A DNA stretch of 64,000 nt from Pseudomonas marincola (GCF_900116605.1 NZ_FPBC01000013.1:1-64000), one strand, 5' to 3'; shown: positions 29,995 to 38,813, counted from the stretch's first letter. The notes: generated by a model not told the origin, from the letters alone. Numbers and translations: made by a program.

Positions 29995-30275
29995 TCATCA
30001 CTGAAGGTGCTGCCCAAGGGCTAACGCGCTATCGTTAGTTTCTTGTCGACAAAGGCCCATAGATAGCACAGCGAGCGGCCCAAGCGATTGAGCGGCAATT
30101 TGCTCGTTTGGAAGGTGGCCCGGAAGTAGGTCGCCCACTTTCAGAACTGCCGGAGTTACGTGAGCTCATTATCGAGTTCGGTGATTCGGGTTATGTGGCG
30201 CTCTATCGGCATGAGCGCGAGGATGATGCTGTTTATGTATTGGCCTTTCGGCATCAGAAAGAGGTCGGTTACTGA
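29982..30275 (+). pseudogene. ParE/RelE-family toxin with two in-frame TAG stops
   Basis: Reading from GTG 29982 gives 97 codons that spell a recognisable ParE/RelE toxin. It starts PRLIITEGAAQGLTRYR and ends YVALYRHEREDDAVYVLAFRHQKEVGY. TAG stops interrupt it at 30036-30038 and 30060-30062. No insertion or deletion is needed, since the rest of the frame is intact. The gene overlaps its antitoxin by 13 bases. Each stop is one base from a sense codon, so recent decay is likely. Confidence 0.8.
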
Positions 30276-30401
30276 GCAAGCACCGAACATTGGACGCAAT
30301 GTCTAATGCGCCGATCCAGTTGCTGGCTGACTCGAAAGATATCAAATAGCCGATCACGGCCGACTTTGCCCATCAGACAATGCTGCGCTTCCAGCTTCTG
30401 T

Positions 30402-30516
30402 CCCCACACTTTTATGCTGGATGGGGCCAGTTTTGGATAGTTGTTGATGGACAGGTATTAGGCTGAAAGCCTTGCTATGTATAGGTTCGGTGGATTTTGT
30501 AGAAATCTGTAGGCAT
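30402..30516. mobile_element. Relic of an integrase-side element end, left of the island
   Basis: This segment outside the island resembles the island's own right inner end (62522-62637). CCCCACAC lies 115 bases before the 27-bp repeat here, and ACCCACAC lies 116 bases before it on the right. GGCTGAAAGCC stands 56 bases before the repeat here, and AGCTGTAAGCC stands 57 before on the right. The spacing match suggests an older related element once ended here. Confidence 0.5.
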
Positions 30517-30543
30517 TAAAAAAGCCGGCTTGTGGCCGGCTTT
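30517..30543 (+). repeat. Left attachment-site repeat (attL)
   Basis: A 27-base sequence (T, six A, GCCGGC, TTGTG, GCCGGC, TTT) repeated exactly at 62638-62664 in the same orientation. It is a hairpin with A and T tracts, hence a terminator as well as the likely recombination core. One mismatch upstream still leaves GGCA conserved at both ends. Confidence 0.75.
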
Positions 30544-30596
30544 CTTGTCTTGTATATCTTTGATTTTAAATAATTTTTATTTTAAAGGTCATATAG

Positions 30597-30616
30597 ACCC
30601 ATACTTTGACCCACAC
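30597..30616 (+). repeat. Left integrase arm-type site candidates
   Basis: Two octamers, ACCCATAC and ACCCACAC, start 12 bases apart. The same pair with the same 12-base spacing and orientation lies at 62510-62529 by the integrase gene. They are likely arm-type binding sites. Confidence 0.5.
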
Positions 30617-30646
30617 TGAGGTGGGCCGCTGCCTGGGGAGGTGATC

Positions 30647-31321
30647 TCAGATGTTCCTTGGGCTCATCATTTCATGCTTCGCTACGATGGCCCTGATTGC
30701 CTCCTGGATCTCGCGCATTCGCTTCTCGGCAATCTTGTTAGCTTCGGACTCCTGCTCAGAGGAAAGCTCGGGTGCCTGCTCGTTAAGATATACCTGCCAG
30801 CCTGACAGTCGTTTCAAGCAGGTGTCTAGGTGTCTCGTGGTCGCGTCGAGTCTGATTTTGTTCAGCTCTTGCGCAAGCTTGCTTGAGTTGCGGGTGATTG
30901 TTTTCTCCAGAGCCCAGCGCCGCTTTTCCTCTTTCCGATCTTGGCTCGATTGCTGAGCTTCTTCGATCAGGCTTTCTATGATCGCTGTTTCGGTAGTTCC
31001 AGCGCTTTTTGCCAGGCCCTTTAGCTTGGCCTTGGTGTCGCGCGGCAAGGTGAAAGAGCATGTGGCCCTCCCTTTTGCCGATGCCCTGTACCGCTTTTGC
31101 CTGAGATTGTTTCTCGCTCTGCCGATGAGCTTCACCCCCTCAGCCATCGTCTCAAGCTTGCGGATACTTTGGATCAGCAGAGCTGGGTTTACCCGGACTT
31201 CAAAGGCAAGTCCCGCGAGAGCCTCGCGAGGCATACGCTCAACTAGGTAGTTCGTTGCCCATGCCCGTTCCTCGCCGTTCAGCTCGTTAAACCAACTGGG
31301 CGCTGCTCCAGTTTCACTCAC
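30647..31321 (-). CDS. Ribbon-helix-helix-like island protein, unknown function
   Basis: A 224-residue charged protein. Residues 88-122 (CSFTLPRDTKAKLKGLAKSAGTTETAIIESLIEE region) look like a ribbon-helix-helix DNA-binding motif. The rest is predicted helical and rich in Lys, Arg and Glu, probably coiled coil (about 125-215). It is the outermost island gene on the left and diverges from 31559. A role in partition, plasmid-like replication control or repression is possible but not shown. Confidence 0.6.
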   Translation of the reverse strand: MSETGAAPSWFNELNGEERAWATNYLVERMPREALAGLAFEVRVNPALLIQSIRKLETMAEGVKLIGRARNNLRQKRYRASAKGRATCSFTLPRDTKAKLKGLAKSAGTTETAIIESLIEEAQQSSQDRKEEKRRWALEKTITRNSSKLAQELNKIRLDATTRHLDTCLKRLSGWQVYLNEQAPELSSEQESEANKIAEKRMREIQEAIRAIVAKHEMMSPRNI

Positions 31322-31558
31322 TTTTGTCGTCCTCTTCCAAGTAAGCCTGGCCCTGCGAGGAGGGTCTTCTGCTGCCTATGGATAACTGCCTCTGTTGCTG
31401 GATGTCAATCTTGTTACATGAACATGTTTCATTAGTTATTTCACGACTGATCACATGAGTTGTGACGTGATGATGTTACATGAAGTTGAAATTTTATTTT
31501 ATAGTCTATAAAACGTGATAAAAATATAGGGTATATCCTTCGGCATGGCTGCTGCAAT

Positions 31559-32851
31559 ATGGTTTTTTTTGAAGATTTGAAAATAGGAGCTGATGCAAGA
31601 TTCTTGCTGCAAGCCCTGGTTTGCCGCGAGTCAACGTTCTTGTCGACATCCTTCAAAGTAAAAACGGTCGCTAAGCAGCTCTGTTTGACAGAGCGGCTGG
31701 TCAGGGAGGCGGCGCAGGAGCTTGCAGATGTCGGCCTGTTAGTGAGCAGGCGGCGGGCGGATCAGGTAGGTCGCCCAGTGCAGGAATATGAATCGTCGCA
31801 ATTGCTATGCGATCTAGTTACTCAGGCTGGGCAGGGCGAAGCAGTCCATCGGGATCTGATTGTGCGGCTGTTTAGCGAGCCTGAGATTTATGCACTCGGG
31901 CCATTTTCCGCAGGTATGGGAGACGCCTGCGAGGAGGACGACAAGCCTGCTCGAAAGCTGACTCGAAAGGATGGTCGCCCAGCAGCTCCTGGAGCCAAAG
32001 GGCGCTTGGCTGCGTCAACGCGCGTGATGTTGGCGGCACTTTTGAGTTTTGCTGATCACTGTGGCGTTGCGACTGGCGTTGGCGAAGCGAGGTTGCGGGC
32101 AATGACTGGTTTGAATGCTCTCTCGCTCAAGCATCAGGTGAGGCGCCTGATCAGTCTTGGGTTCATCCGGGCTCATGTGCCCGGGGTATCGAGTGGCATT
32201 TTTGTCGGTGCGAAGGTCCCTACGATTTACTACCTGAACCTTGATCATCCGCAGCTTTGTGCAGCGCGAGGAGCGTGTGGGCTAGTAGTGCATGTTGCCC
32301 AAGGGCCCGGGAAATTCGACAGGCTCGCAACGGGCATACCTTCGACTGGGGCTTTGAAGGCAATAGGGCCGGCTGCCCTGGAGATGCTGTACCACAAGCT
32401 CGCAGGTCATACATCGCGCTTGCTATCAGCCGTTTGGGCGGAGTCGGATGAGACTCATAGTGAGGTAACAGCTGCCGTAGCCGCCGATATTGCTAACGAC
32501 TTGGGCGACCTCTGGGTCGGTAGCTCTGCGAAAGATAAGGGGTATTACTGGGCCGAGATGCAAGAAAATTTTCACGCGGCAGCATGCGAGTGGGCAGATA
32601 GCCTCCACAGGAGACTGCTTCGATGGAAGGTATGGCAAGGGTATAGACCGCAGCTAGTAAGGCTTATTCCAGCTCCGGACAGAAAGGATGGACTCACCAT
32701 CACTTCATTGGTTGTCTATCCCGCGCCACGGAGTGCAGTAACCTGCCTCGTTGTCTGGGATAAGTACGATGGACGTGTCGACCACTACGGACGTGAGGAT
32801 GACCTTGATTTAGCGTTGCGCTGTGGCGCTGGGCTGTTAACTAAGGCCTAG
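31559..32851 (+). CDS. Winged-helix-containing island protein, unknown function
   Basis: A 430-residue protein with two segments resembling winged helix-turn-helix domains: one at residues 25-68 (STFLSTSFKVKTVAKQLCLTERLVREAA region) and one near 165-215 (LLSFADHCGVATGVGEARLRAMTGLNALSL region). The C-terminal half is unrecognised. An AT-rich promoter-like region (31480-31550) precedes it. It lies upstream of alpA and the Gp2-type gene, which suggests a role in element replication or regulation. Confidence 0.6.
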   Translation: MVFFEDLKIGADARFLLQALVCRESTFLSTSFKVKTVAKQLCLTERLVREAAQELADVGLLVSRRRADQVGRPVQEYESSQLLCDLVTQAGQGEAVHRDLIVRLFSEPEIYALGPFSAGMGDACEEDDKPARKLTRKDGRPAAPGAKGRLAASTRVMLAALLSFADHCGVATGVGEARLRAMTGLNALSLKHQVRRLISLGFIRAHVPGVSSGIFVGAKVPTIYYLNLDHPQLCAARGACGLVVHVAQGPGKFDRLATGIPSTGALKAIGPAALEMLYHKLAGHTSRLLSAVWAESDETHSEVTAAVAADIANDLGDLWVGSSAKDKGYYWAEMQENFHAAACEWADSLHRRLLRWKVWQGYRPQLVRLIPAPDRKDGLTITSLVVYPAPRSAVTCLVVWDKYDGRVDHYGREDDLDLALRCGAGLLTKA

Positions 32852-32923
32852 CGTAGCTGCCAATGGGCAAGTGTTTTTTTACTGCTCCTGCAGATCCTCT
32901 GAGCCATACAGAGGAGCCTGCTC

Positions 32924-33154
32924 ATGCGAATCATGCGATTGAAAGAGGTAATCGATACAACTGGCCTGTCTCGGTCGACTCTGTACAAGTACATCGGGGA
33001 AGGCAGGTTTCCGTCGCCGGTCTCATTAGGCGATAGGTCGGTCGGATTTGTCGAAAGCGAGGTCTTTGATTGGATTCTGGCCAAGATCGAGGAGCGCGAT
33101 CTGGCTGAGGGAACTTCCACACGCCCCATCGACCATCTGAGTGTGGCCAGCTAG
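32924..33154 (+). CDS. AlpA-family transcriptional regulator
   Basis: A 76-residue AlpA/MerR-like helix-turn-helix protein (RLKEVIDTTGLSRSTLYKYI, then GRFPSPVSLGDRSVGFVESEVFDWI). AlpA proteins often control excision or replication genes of satellite prophages and islands. GGAG sits 7 bases before ATG 32924. An alternative ATG lies three codons in. Confidence 0.88.
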   Translation: MRIMRLKEVIDTTGLSRSTLYKYIGEGRFPSPVSLGDRSVGFVESEVFDWILAKIEERDLAEGTSTRPIDHLSVAS

Positions 33155-33163
33155 AACCAGCAG

Positions 33164-33193
33164 CGCCATGACCGGCTACGGCTGGTCATGGCG
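33164..33193 (+). terminator. Inverted repeat after alpA
   Basis: Perfect 10-bp arms CGCCATGACC and GGTCATGGCG with a 10-base loop start ten bases after the alpA stop. Only three T follow, so it is a probable terminator. An origin structure for the nearby replication gene is an alternative. Confidence 0.55.
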
Positions 33194-33340
33194 TTTATGC
33201 CGACTCGAACAGCTTTGGGCTCTCAGCTAACTCTCCCAAAGCTCAATGCGGCAAATCTCTCGACAGGCTTGGCAATGTTGCTCCCCATTGCTCGGCCTGC
33301 TCGGGAGGGTCGGCTCTGGTCAGGGCTGCATCTATTGATA

Positions 33341-33400
33341 TAGCCATTAACTACCAACACTACCTATCCATCACTACTCATCACCACTGACTACACCAGA
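33341..33400 (+). other. G-poor tract with repeated ACTAC/CATCAC units upstream of the replication gene
   Basis: The plus strand here is almost free of G and repeats ACTAC and ATCAC motifs at short intervals. It lies about 70 bases before the Gp2-type replication gene. Strand-skewed, iterated sequence next to an initiator gene suits an origin, but no initiator binding site is known to me here. Confidence 0.35.
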
Positions 33401-33472
33401 GGGAAAGAAGACCAGTAAAAAGAAACAGACCACGTACCTGGTATGCACCAACAACCAACCAGGTACTCAGCC

Positions 33473-34444
33473 ATGAACAACCGCAAGCACAACACCCACC
33501 TTTCCCAGTCCGACATAGCCCTGAAGATCGAATCACTCGTCCAGGCTATCGAACACAGCGATACACCCGCATTCCGGATCACGCATAAACGCTCAGGCTA
33601 TGAGCAGGTCGAAAAGACCAGGCTCTCCCAGCACTTCACCCACGTGCAGCAGATGTGCAATCTGTTCGATGATCGAGTGCCGTACGACTACAGTGAGCAC
33701 CTGCAAGCGTTCCGGGAAGCCTGTGATGACATCAGCCTTCAGCGCTCACCCAATGGCCCTGTCTGCATGAGTGAGACGGGTACCTACTGGCTAAGTCATC
33801 AGCAGAGCATGAACGTCCTGACCGAGCGGATCCGTGAGTTGACTCGTCAGCAACGGTATCGACGCAGGCCAGGGGATCGACGAGAGCTGGCCAAGCAGCA
33901 GGCGAGGGAAATGGAGGCGTACACGGATGCTGTGATGAGCCTGTACTCCCGCACAACGGTCATCAGACTGGATCTGTATTACCGACCTGAAGCTCAGGCC
34001 AGACTTCGAGTCGAGCGAGTCTTTGATCACCTGGATGATCTGATCTACGAGCACAGCCGTCACCTGACTTTCGAGCACCTGATCGGCTACACGTACTCAG
34101 TGGAGCAAGGGGATCGGAATGATGGTAGGGGATACCACATCCATGCAGCCTACTTCTTCAATGGCAACCAGGTGTGCCGGGATGTCTGGAAGGCGATTGA
34201 GATCAGCGAGCTGTGGGAGGCGGTCACTCGTGGTCAGGGTTATGCCCACAGCTGCAACCACAACAAGGAGGGGTATGGTGACGAATGCGGTATCGGTCTG
34301 ATCCAGAGGGATGATCAGTCCAAACGGTCTCGTACGCACTTCGCGATGAAGTACCTGGTCAAGGACGATCAGCACCTGCGCTTGAAGCCTGCGGGAGCAC
34401 GCTGCCTGCGTAAGGGGGCTCTGAACCGTGTTCGTCGGCGATAA
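33473..34444 (+). CDS. Inovirus Gp2-type (YagK/YfjJ-like) replication protein
   Basis: A 323-residue protein of the inovirus-type Gp2/YagK_YfjJ family. The core motif GYHIHAAYFFNG has the His-x-His pattern of HUH replication initiators. The conserved C-terminal KYLVKDDQHLRLKP follows. Such proteins start rolling-circle-like replication of phage-derived islands. ATG 33473 is preferred; ATG 33443 would add ten residues. An inverted repeat and a G-poor tract lie upstream. Confidence 0.75.
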   Translation: MNNRKHNTHLSQSDIALKIESLVQAIEHSDTPAFRITHKRSGYEQVEKTRLSQHFTHVQQMCNLFDDRVPYDYSEHLQAFREACDDISLQRSPNGPVCMSETGTYWLSHQQSMNVLTERIRELTRQQRYRRRPGDRRELAKQQAREMEAYTDAVMSLYSRTTVIRLDLYYRPEAQARLRVERVFDHLDDLIYEHSRHLTFEHLIGYTYSVEQGDRNDGRGYHIHAAYFFNGNQVCRDVWKAIEISELWEAVTRGQGYAHSCNHNKEGYGDECGIGLIQRDDQSKRSRTHFAMKYLVKDDQHLRLKPAGARCLRKGALNRVRRR

Positions 34445-34518
34445 TTCGTGCTGCTGAACCAGGGAATCTACGGGCACTGAATGTATTGCATGGCGCAGTC
34501 ATGCGCCCTGGAAGTGTC

Positions 34519-34728
34519 CTACTCGATCTGATTTTTCAGCCCTAGTGCCGATTCCGCTCGATATAACACCCCTCGAAGCAGACGCCTTTCAGTTTCGCTG
34601 GATGGTGCCTCAGGCAGTTGGCTCAGACGCTCCTTGGCTTTGCGCAGAATCGCCTGCTCTGCTTGCTCCGTCTCCAAAGCGAGCCTTTGCAGGTCTAGCA
34701 GAAGCTCTCTGATTTCGTCGGTGCTCAT
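34519..34728 (-). CDS. Small helical island protein, unknown function
   Basis: A 69-residue acidic, helical protein (MSTDEIRELLLDLQRLALETEQAEQ start). It overlaps the upstream gene by 4 bases, so the two are co-translated. There are no known domains. A small hairpin (GGCGCA/TGCGCC at 34492-34507) follows and may end transcription. Confidence 0.5.
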   Translation of the reverse strand: MSTDEIRELLLDLQRLALETEQAEQAILRKAKERLSQLPEAPSSETERRLLRGVLYRAESALGLKNQIE

Positions 34729-34925
34729 TGCCTGGCCTCAGCCAGGCAACGGCTGCGCATCGCAGAGTCTTGAATCGCATAGCAGCGACCGGGGTCATTG
34801 TGCGCGAGAGCCAGGCAGTAGTTCCTAGCATCAGCCTCAGAAATTGCGTAACAGCTGGAGGTATCAGCTGCGTTTGCTGTGGCTGTGAAGCCAAGCAGCA
34901 GGCCGGCAAGGTAGTGACGGATCAT
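34725..34925 (-). CDS. Small secreted Cys-containing protein
   Basis: A 66-residue protein with a signal peptide (MIRHYLAGLLLGFTATANAA, cleaved after about residue 20). The mature part is short with four Cys in a repeated pattern (SSCYAISEADARNYCLA, then GRCYAIQDSAMRSRCLA), probably two disulfides. The two halves look like an internal duplication. It lies 31 bases after mcrC, on the same strand. Confidence 0.6.
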   Translation of the reverse strand: MIRHYLAGLLLGFTATANAADTSSCYAISEADARNYCLALAHNDPGRCYAIQDSAMRSRCLAEARQ

Positions 34926-34956
34926 GGGGGCACCCGGTTGTTTAAGTTATGACTGC

Positions 34957-36267
34957 TCAGGTGACCGATGAGAAAAACGGAGCGAGGCTGCCGCATTGCG
35001 GTAAGTGCATCTGTCTAGTGCTCAGGCAGAACGGTAGAACCCACAAGCGCAGGTCGGGGGACTTAGGGAAGCTAAATACTGTCAGGGGCTGGCCGAAGGT
35101 TTCGGTCTTGGGATAGATCAGGATCACATCGCCTTTTCCGTCGAGATAGCTCTGGCCGTAAGCATGTAGCTGGTAGAAGTCGCTTTGATTCAAGCCGTAC
35201 TTTTCCTTGCTATTGGCTTTCCGCTCATCAACCAGCTTCCACTTGGTGTCGAGCACCAAGCGATTGGTTTTGGCAGTTTGTACCAGCAGATCAGGCTTGA
35301 GCTGAAACCAGTCCTGCTCTTTATGTCGTACAAGCCTCAGGCTGCGTGTTTGGGGGCGCAGGTCGTGACCTGAGTTGAGTTGTCGGGCAAGATGTTTCGC
35401 GACAAAAGCCTCAAAGACCGCTTCCATCGGAAAGAGCAGGGACGGCGCGGAATGTTGGCCCGTACCAGTGAGGGGTGACTCATCTAGCAGAATCAGTCGG
35501 GCCCAAGCCATTGCTGCGTCGTAATGAGCCATCCCTCGATCTGGCCGTATCCGACCAAAGTCCGCGTTGATCTGGTCGGATGTGGGAATTTCGGCGAAAA
35601 CGAAACACAGCTCTCGTGCTAGCTGCTGGTTTGCTTGCGAGGCAGTCCACTTCAATACGCGCTTTAGGGTTGTATGCAGTAGGCGGTTTTCCGGTCTGTT
35701 GAGCGAAAACTCGTCGAACTCGGTATAGAACCGGTCACGACGGCATAGGTTGAGACGAAGATGCTGTGCCATATTCAGCTTGCCGCGCAGAGCGAACAGA
35801 TTGTCTTGCTGGGCGCGGTAATCGCTGCGCAGGCCTCGCTTCACGGTGTGATCTACTGCTCGCAGAAACTCAGCGATGAACACCTCCAGCAAAGGCATCC
35901 GGCGAGCTTGTAACTGGGCACTATTGGTTTGGATGTGGCGAAAACTACCGAGGCAACACAGCATCTCGATTAGCAGCTGTCGCGCATCTGCTTCGCCATT
36001 GGCTTTACCCAGCTTAGGCAGCACTTCAATCTGGAAGCCGTCGGGGCAGCGAATCACGCCCACGAAGCTTTTAACCTGTATGGCCCTTCGGCCGTGCCGT
36101 TGAGTCAGGCGCAGCCAGGTCGACTCGCCCGCTTCTGCGTTGCGTAATGCCTGGGTCTCCAGCCAGGCAAAAACATCGGCAGAGATCCTGTGCAACCCAA
36201 CCATATCGTGCGAGCCGGACGGCAAAACCGCCATGGCGTCAAACTCGAAAATCGTAATGCCCGCCAT
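34957..36267 (-). CDS. mcrC: McrC-like nuclease subunit
   Basis: A 436-residue McrC-family protein. The PD-(D/E)xK nuclease core is visible as Pro325-Asp326 followed by Asp340-Thr-Lys342 (FQLKPDLL and VLDTKWK). McrC cuts DNA when driven by McrB GTPase, usually at modified cytosine sites. It follows mcrB after 11 bases. It carries the usual N-terminal beta-rich domain. Confidence 0.88.
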   Translation of the reverse strand: MAGITIFEFDAMAVLPSGSHDMVGLHRISADVFAWLETQALRNAEAGESTWLRLTQRHGRRAIQVKSFVGVIRCPDGFQIEVLPKLGKANGEADARQLLIEMLCCLGSFRHIQTNSAQLQARRMPLLEVFIAEFLRAVDHTVKRGLRSDYRAQQDNLFALRGKLNMAQHLRLNLCRRDRFYTEFDEFSLNRPENRLLHTTLKRVLKWTASQANQQLARELCFVFAEIPTSDQINADFGRIRPDRGMAHYDAAMAWARLILLDESPLTGTGQHSAPSLLFPMEAVFEAFVAKHLARQLNSGHDLRPQTRSLRLVRHKEQDWFQLKPDLLVQTAKTNRLVLDTKWKLVDERKANSKEKYGLNQSDFYQLHAYGQSYLDGKGDVILIYPKTETFGQPLTVFSFPKSPDLRLWVLPFCLSTRQMHLPQCGSLAPFFSSVT

Positions 36268-36278
36268 TTCCGTACCTG

Positions 36279-38813
36279 TCAGGTCGAGGTTTGGTAAATG
36301 CCGAAATAGGCGGCTGGTTCGCTGTAAGCCGAGGACTGCGATAGGTAGCGGCGCTTGGTGGTATAGCTATCCAATCCGTGATCGCTCCCAAAGAGAGTGC
36401 TCAGATCCTGCTCATGTGAGTCATTCTCTGTAATAAATTGGGCGGCGTCGGGTTTCTGGTTGTCGCCTAGAACTAAGCGAATCTTGCGCCATTCCTCGAA
36501 GAAGTACTCCTCCAATAGGGGAAGAACTCGATTGCGGAACGTGTCGGCCAGTGCGTCGAATCTGTCCGGGCCATCCGTCTTGCTCCACAAATGAGTGAAG
36601 TAGGCGTGACCGATGCAATGATCACGGTCGTAAAGCGCTTCGATTCGCTCATTGATACGTTCCAGCATCCGGCGCACGTCGATCGCGCCTGCTCCCGTGG
36701 TTACTATCAAACCCGCCAGCGGCGCGCTGTGTGGTTCATCAGGTGATTTAGTTGCGCGAGTGTCGGGTAGCAGCGGTACGAAATCAAAACGGCGGCGCAG
36801 TGCAGTATCCAGCAGAGCCAGTGAACGATCCGCAGTGTTCATCGTGCCGATGATGTCTATGTTGGCTGGCACTGAAAAAGGCTTTCCTGAGTATGCAAGG
36901 ATCACTTCAGTCGGCGGTGGAGTCCCATCGAGTGGGTCTCGCTTGTCGGCCTCGATCAGCGTGATCAGCTCGCCGAAAATCTTACTGATATTGCCGCGGT
37001 TGATCTCGTCGATGACCATCGCGAAACGCTTGTCAGGTGTGTTGCGTGCACGGCGGCAGAGCTCCTTGAATGCTCCGTCTTTGATCCTGTAAGCCACTTG
37101 GCCCGTTTCAGCGTCGCCATCAATCGGATCGTCCGCGAGTACTGGTCGCAAGCCCTCAACGAATTCCTCGTATCCGTAAGACTGGTGGAAGGTGACGAAG
37201 CTATGGCGTTGCAGTTGTTCGCCTGTATCGGGGACGGGGCCCTGCTTGATCTTGTCGACAAGCGTGAAGATGTCCGAGCAGATGTCTTGAGAGGCTCCCG
37301 CAAATTGCCACACCGAGTCTGACGACTTATCAAAAATGGCAGGTTCCAGACGAAGTTTCGTGTTGACCGTTGCTGACTCCAGAACCGTATGGTGCTGAAG
37401 TGTGCCCCAGAGTGTCTGCTTTATGCCGCTGGTACGACCTTTTGCGCTAGCGATGGCTTTGATGAAGGGGTGTCCTGCTAGCTCTGGTACTTTGGCTTTG
37501 CCCCCCAGGTCATATAGCGCAGCGGCCGCACCTTCCCACCAGGTCAGCGGTGCAATCTTTTCAGCAATAATCTGAGCCCGCCATTCATCTGCATTGACCG
37601 AGGCCACCTGCTCCTCGTAGTCGTGCTTGAGTAGCTGCATCAGCGTGAAGGTTTTGCCTGTTCCGGGCGGCCCGTAGTAGATGCGGTTGGAGCAGATTGC
37701 GACGGGTTTGCTGGCCACATGCTTTACCTGAGAGGTTGGGGGCAATGACTGGATTGCGGCGAGGGGGCTGACATCCTCGATGGGGTCACCGGCCAATGCG
37801 GCCAGTTCAGCTAAATCGGTGCCGAAAAACGGCTTGAGTAAATCACTCTCGAACTCCGGCAGATCGTGAGCGGGCACTTGTTTGAAGGTGGAGCGGTAGT
37901 TGGGCGTCCAGCCTTTCTGGCTGCCTTGAAAGCCACCATGCTTGATGCCGTGCTTCAACACCCTGTAGCGGCGCTGTAGCCAACCATCCCCTTTCAAGCA
38001 TGGTGCAGGATCAGAGATGAACTGTCCGACCAGTTGAAGACTTTCATTTCCGTGGCACAAGTAGAACAAGCTGCCGGCTGGCGCCTTCTGGAAACTCTCG
38101 GCCTGGCCCTTCGCGGTATCGCTATGCATCACGCCCAGCTCTTCCTGCAGGTACTGCCTGCGCTCTTCGGCAGAAAAGTCGTTTAGTCCGTGCGATAGCT
38201 TCCAGATGGCCAGATTCTTCTGGCTCCACGCCTCCCACACCTGCTGCCCGAACTCCAGAATGCCAAGGTCGCTTGGGCGTTTGGCCAGTGTGGCCTTCTG
38301 CAGCGTGGCCATGCGCTGACTTGCGGTACCGCCAACAAACACTGCCAGGGGCGCACGCTTGAAAATATCGACGATCACTGGCGCCTTCCGGTCCTGGTAG
38401 TGGAAGGCAATCTTCCATTTAAAAGCCTCGCCCAGATGCTCAAAGGACTCGATGGCGTCCAGATCACCTATGGCGGCCCAGTCCGCCACCTGCGCTACGA
38501 AACTCCGGACTTTGTCGAAAGCAGCGTCGGCTGATGTGCCAAGCGATGAATACCAGCCGTGCGTTTCCGAATAGGAAAGCTTAGTGTCCGAACCCTTGTC
38601 TTCAGTGTCCTTGCGCGAGAACACGCCGAACTTGAACGACGAGCCTCCCCAGATGCTACCGAGCTCATCGAGCCGCGATTCGATCCAGTAGGTGAAGCTG
38701 TCCTTCGACCCTGCCTGGCTGTATTCATCCAACGTCATGGTAGCCAGTCGGGAGGCCGGCCAAACCGTTAGAAACTCATCCCATAGGGCGTATTTTTTTG
38801 GGAGGTCACTCAT
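36279..38813 (-). CDS. mcrB: McrB-like GTPase with an EVE-like N-terminal domain
   Basis: An 844-residue AAA+ protein. Walker A is GPPGTGKT (381-388), Walker B is MVIDEIN (599-605), and the McrB-specific GTP motif NTAD is at 659-662 in GTMNTADRSL. Residues 246-330 (SLFYLCHGNESLQLVGQF to WTPNYRSTF) look like an EVE/PUA-type modified-base reader. About 100 residues between Walker A and B (WWEGAAAALYDLGGKAKVPEL region) look like an inserted winged helix. The first 240 residues are not recognised. It is the middle gene of a Nudix-mcrB-mcrC operon. Confidence 0.87.
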   Translation of the reverse strand: MSDLPKKYALWDEFLTVWPASRLATMTLDEYSQAGSKDSFTYWIESRLDELGSIWGGSSFKFGVFSRKDTEDKGSDTKLSYSETHGWYSSLGTSADAAFDKVRSFVAQVADWAAIGDLDAIESFEHLGEAFKWKIAFHYQDRKAPVIVDIFKRAPLAVFVGGTASQRMATLQKATLAKRPSDLGILEFGQQVWEAWSQKNLAIWKLSHGLNDFSAEERRQYLQEELGVMHSDTAKGQAESFQKAPAGSLFYLCHGNESLQLVGQFISDPAPCLKGDGWLQRRYRVLKHGIKHGGFQGSQKGWTPNYRSTFKQVPAHDLPEFESDLLKPFFGTDLAELAALAGDPIEDVSPLAAIQSLPPTSQVKHVASKPVAICSNRIYYGPPGTGKTFTLMQLLKHDYEEQVASVNADEWRAQIIAEKIAPLTWWEGAAAALYDLGGKAKVPELAGHPFIKAIASAKGRTSGIKQTLWGTLQHHTVLESATVNTKLRLEPAIFDKSSDSVWQFAGASQDICSDIFTLVDKIKQGPVPDTGEQLQRHSFVTFHQSYGYEEFVEGLRPVLADDPIDGDAETGQVAYRIKDGAFKELCRRARNTPDKRFAMVIDEINRGNISKIFGELITLIEADKRDPLDGTPPPTEVILAYSGKPFSVPANIDIIGTMNTADRSLALLDTALRRRFDFVPLLPDTRATKSPDEPHSAPLAGLIVTTGAGAIDVRRMLERINERIEALYDRDHCIGHAYFTHLWSKTDGPDRFDALADTFRNRVLPLLEEYFFEEWRKIRLVLGDNQKPDAAQFITENDSHEQDLSTLFGSDHGLDSYTTKRRYLSQSSAYSEPAAYFGIYQTST

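Noticed and set aside
30517-30543. tRNA gene at the island edge
   Set aside because: The 27-bp repeat is a simple hairpin with A and T tracts, and the flanks do not fold into a cloverleaf.
33341-33400. CRISPR-like short repeats
   Set aside because: The ACTAC/CATCAC units are too short and irregular; no repeat-spacer structure and no cas genes anywhere in the window.
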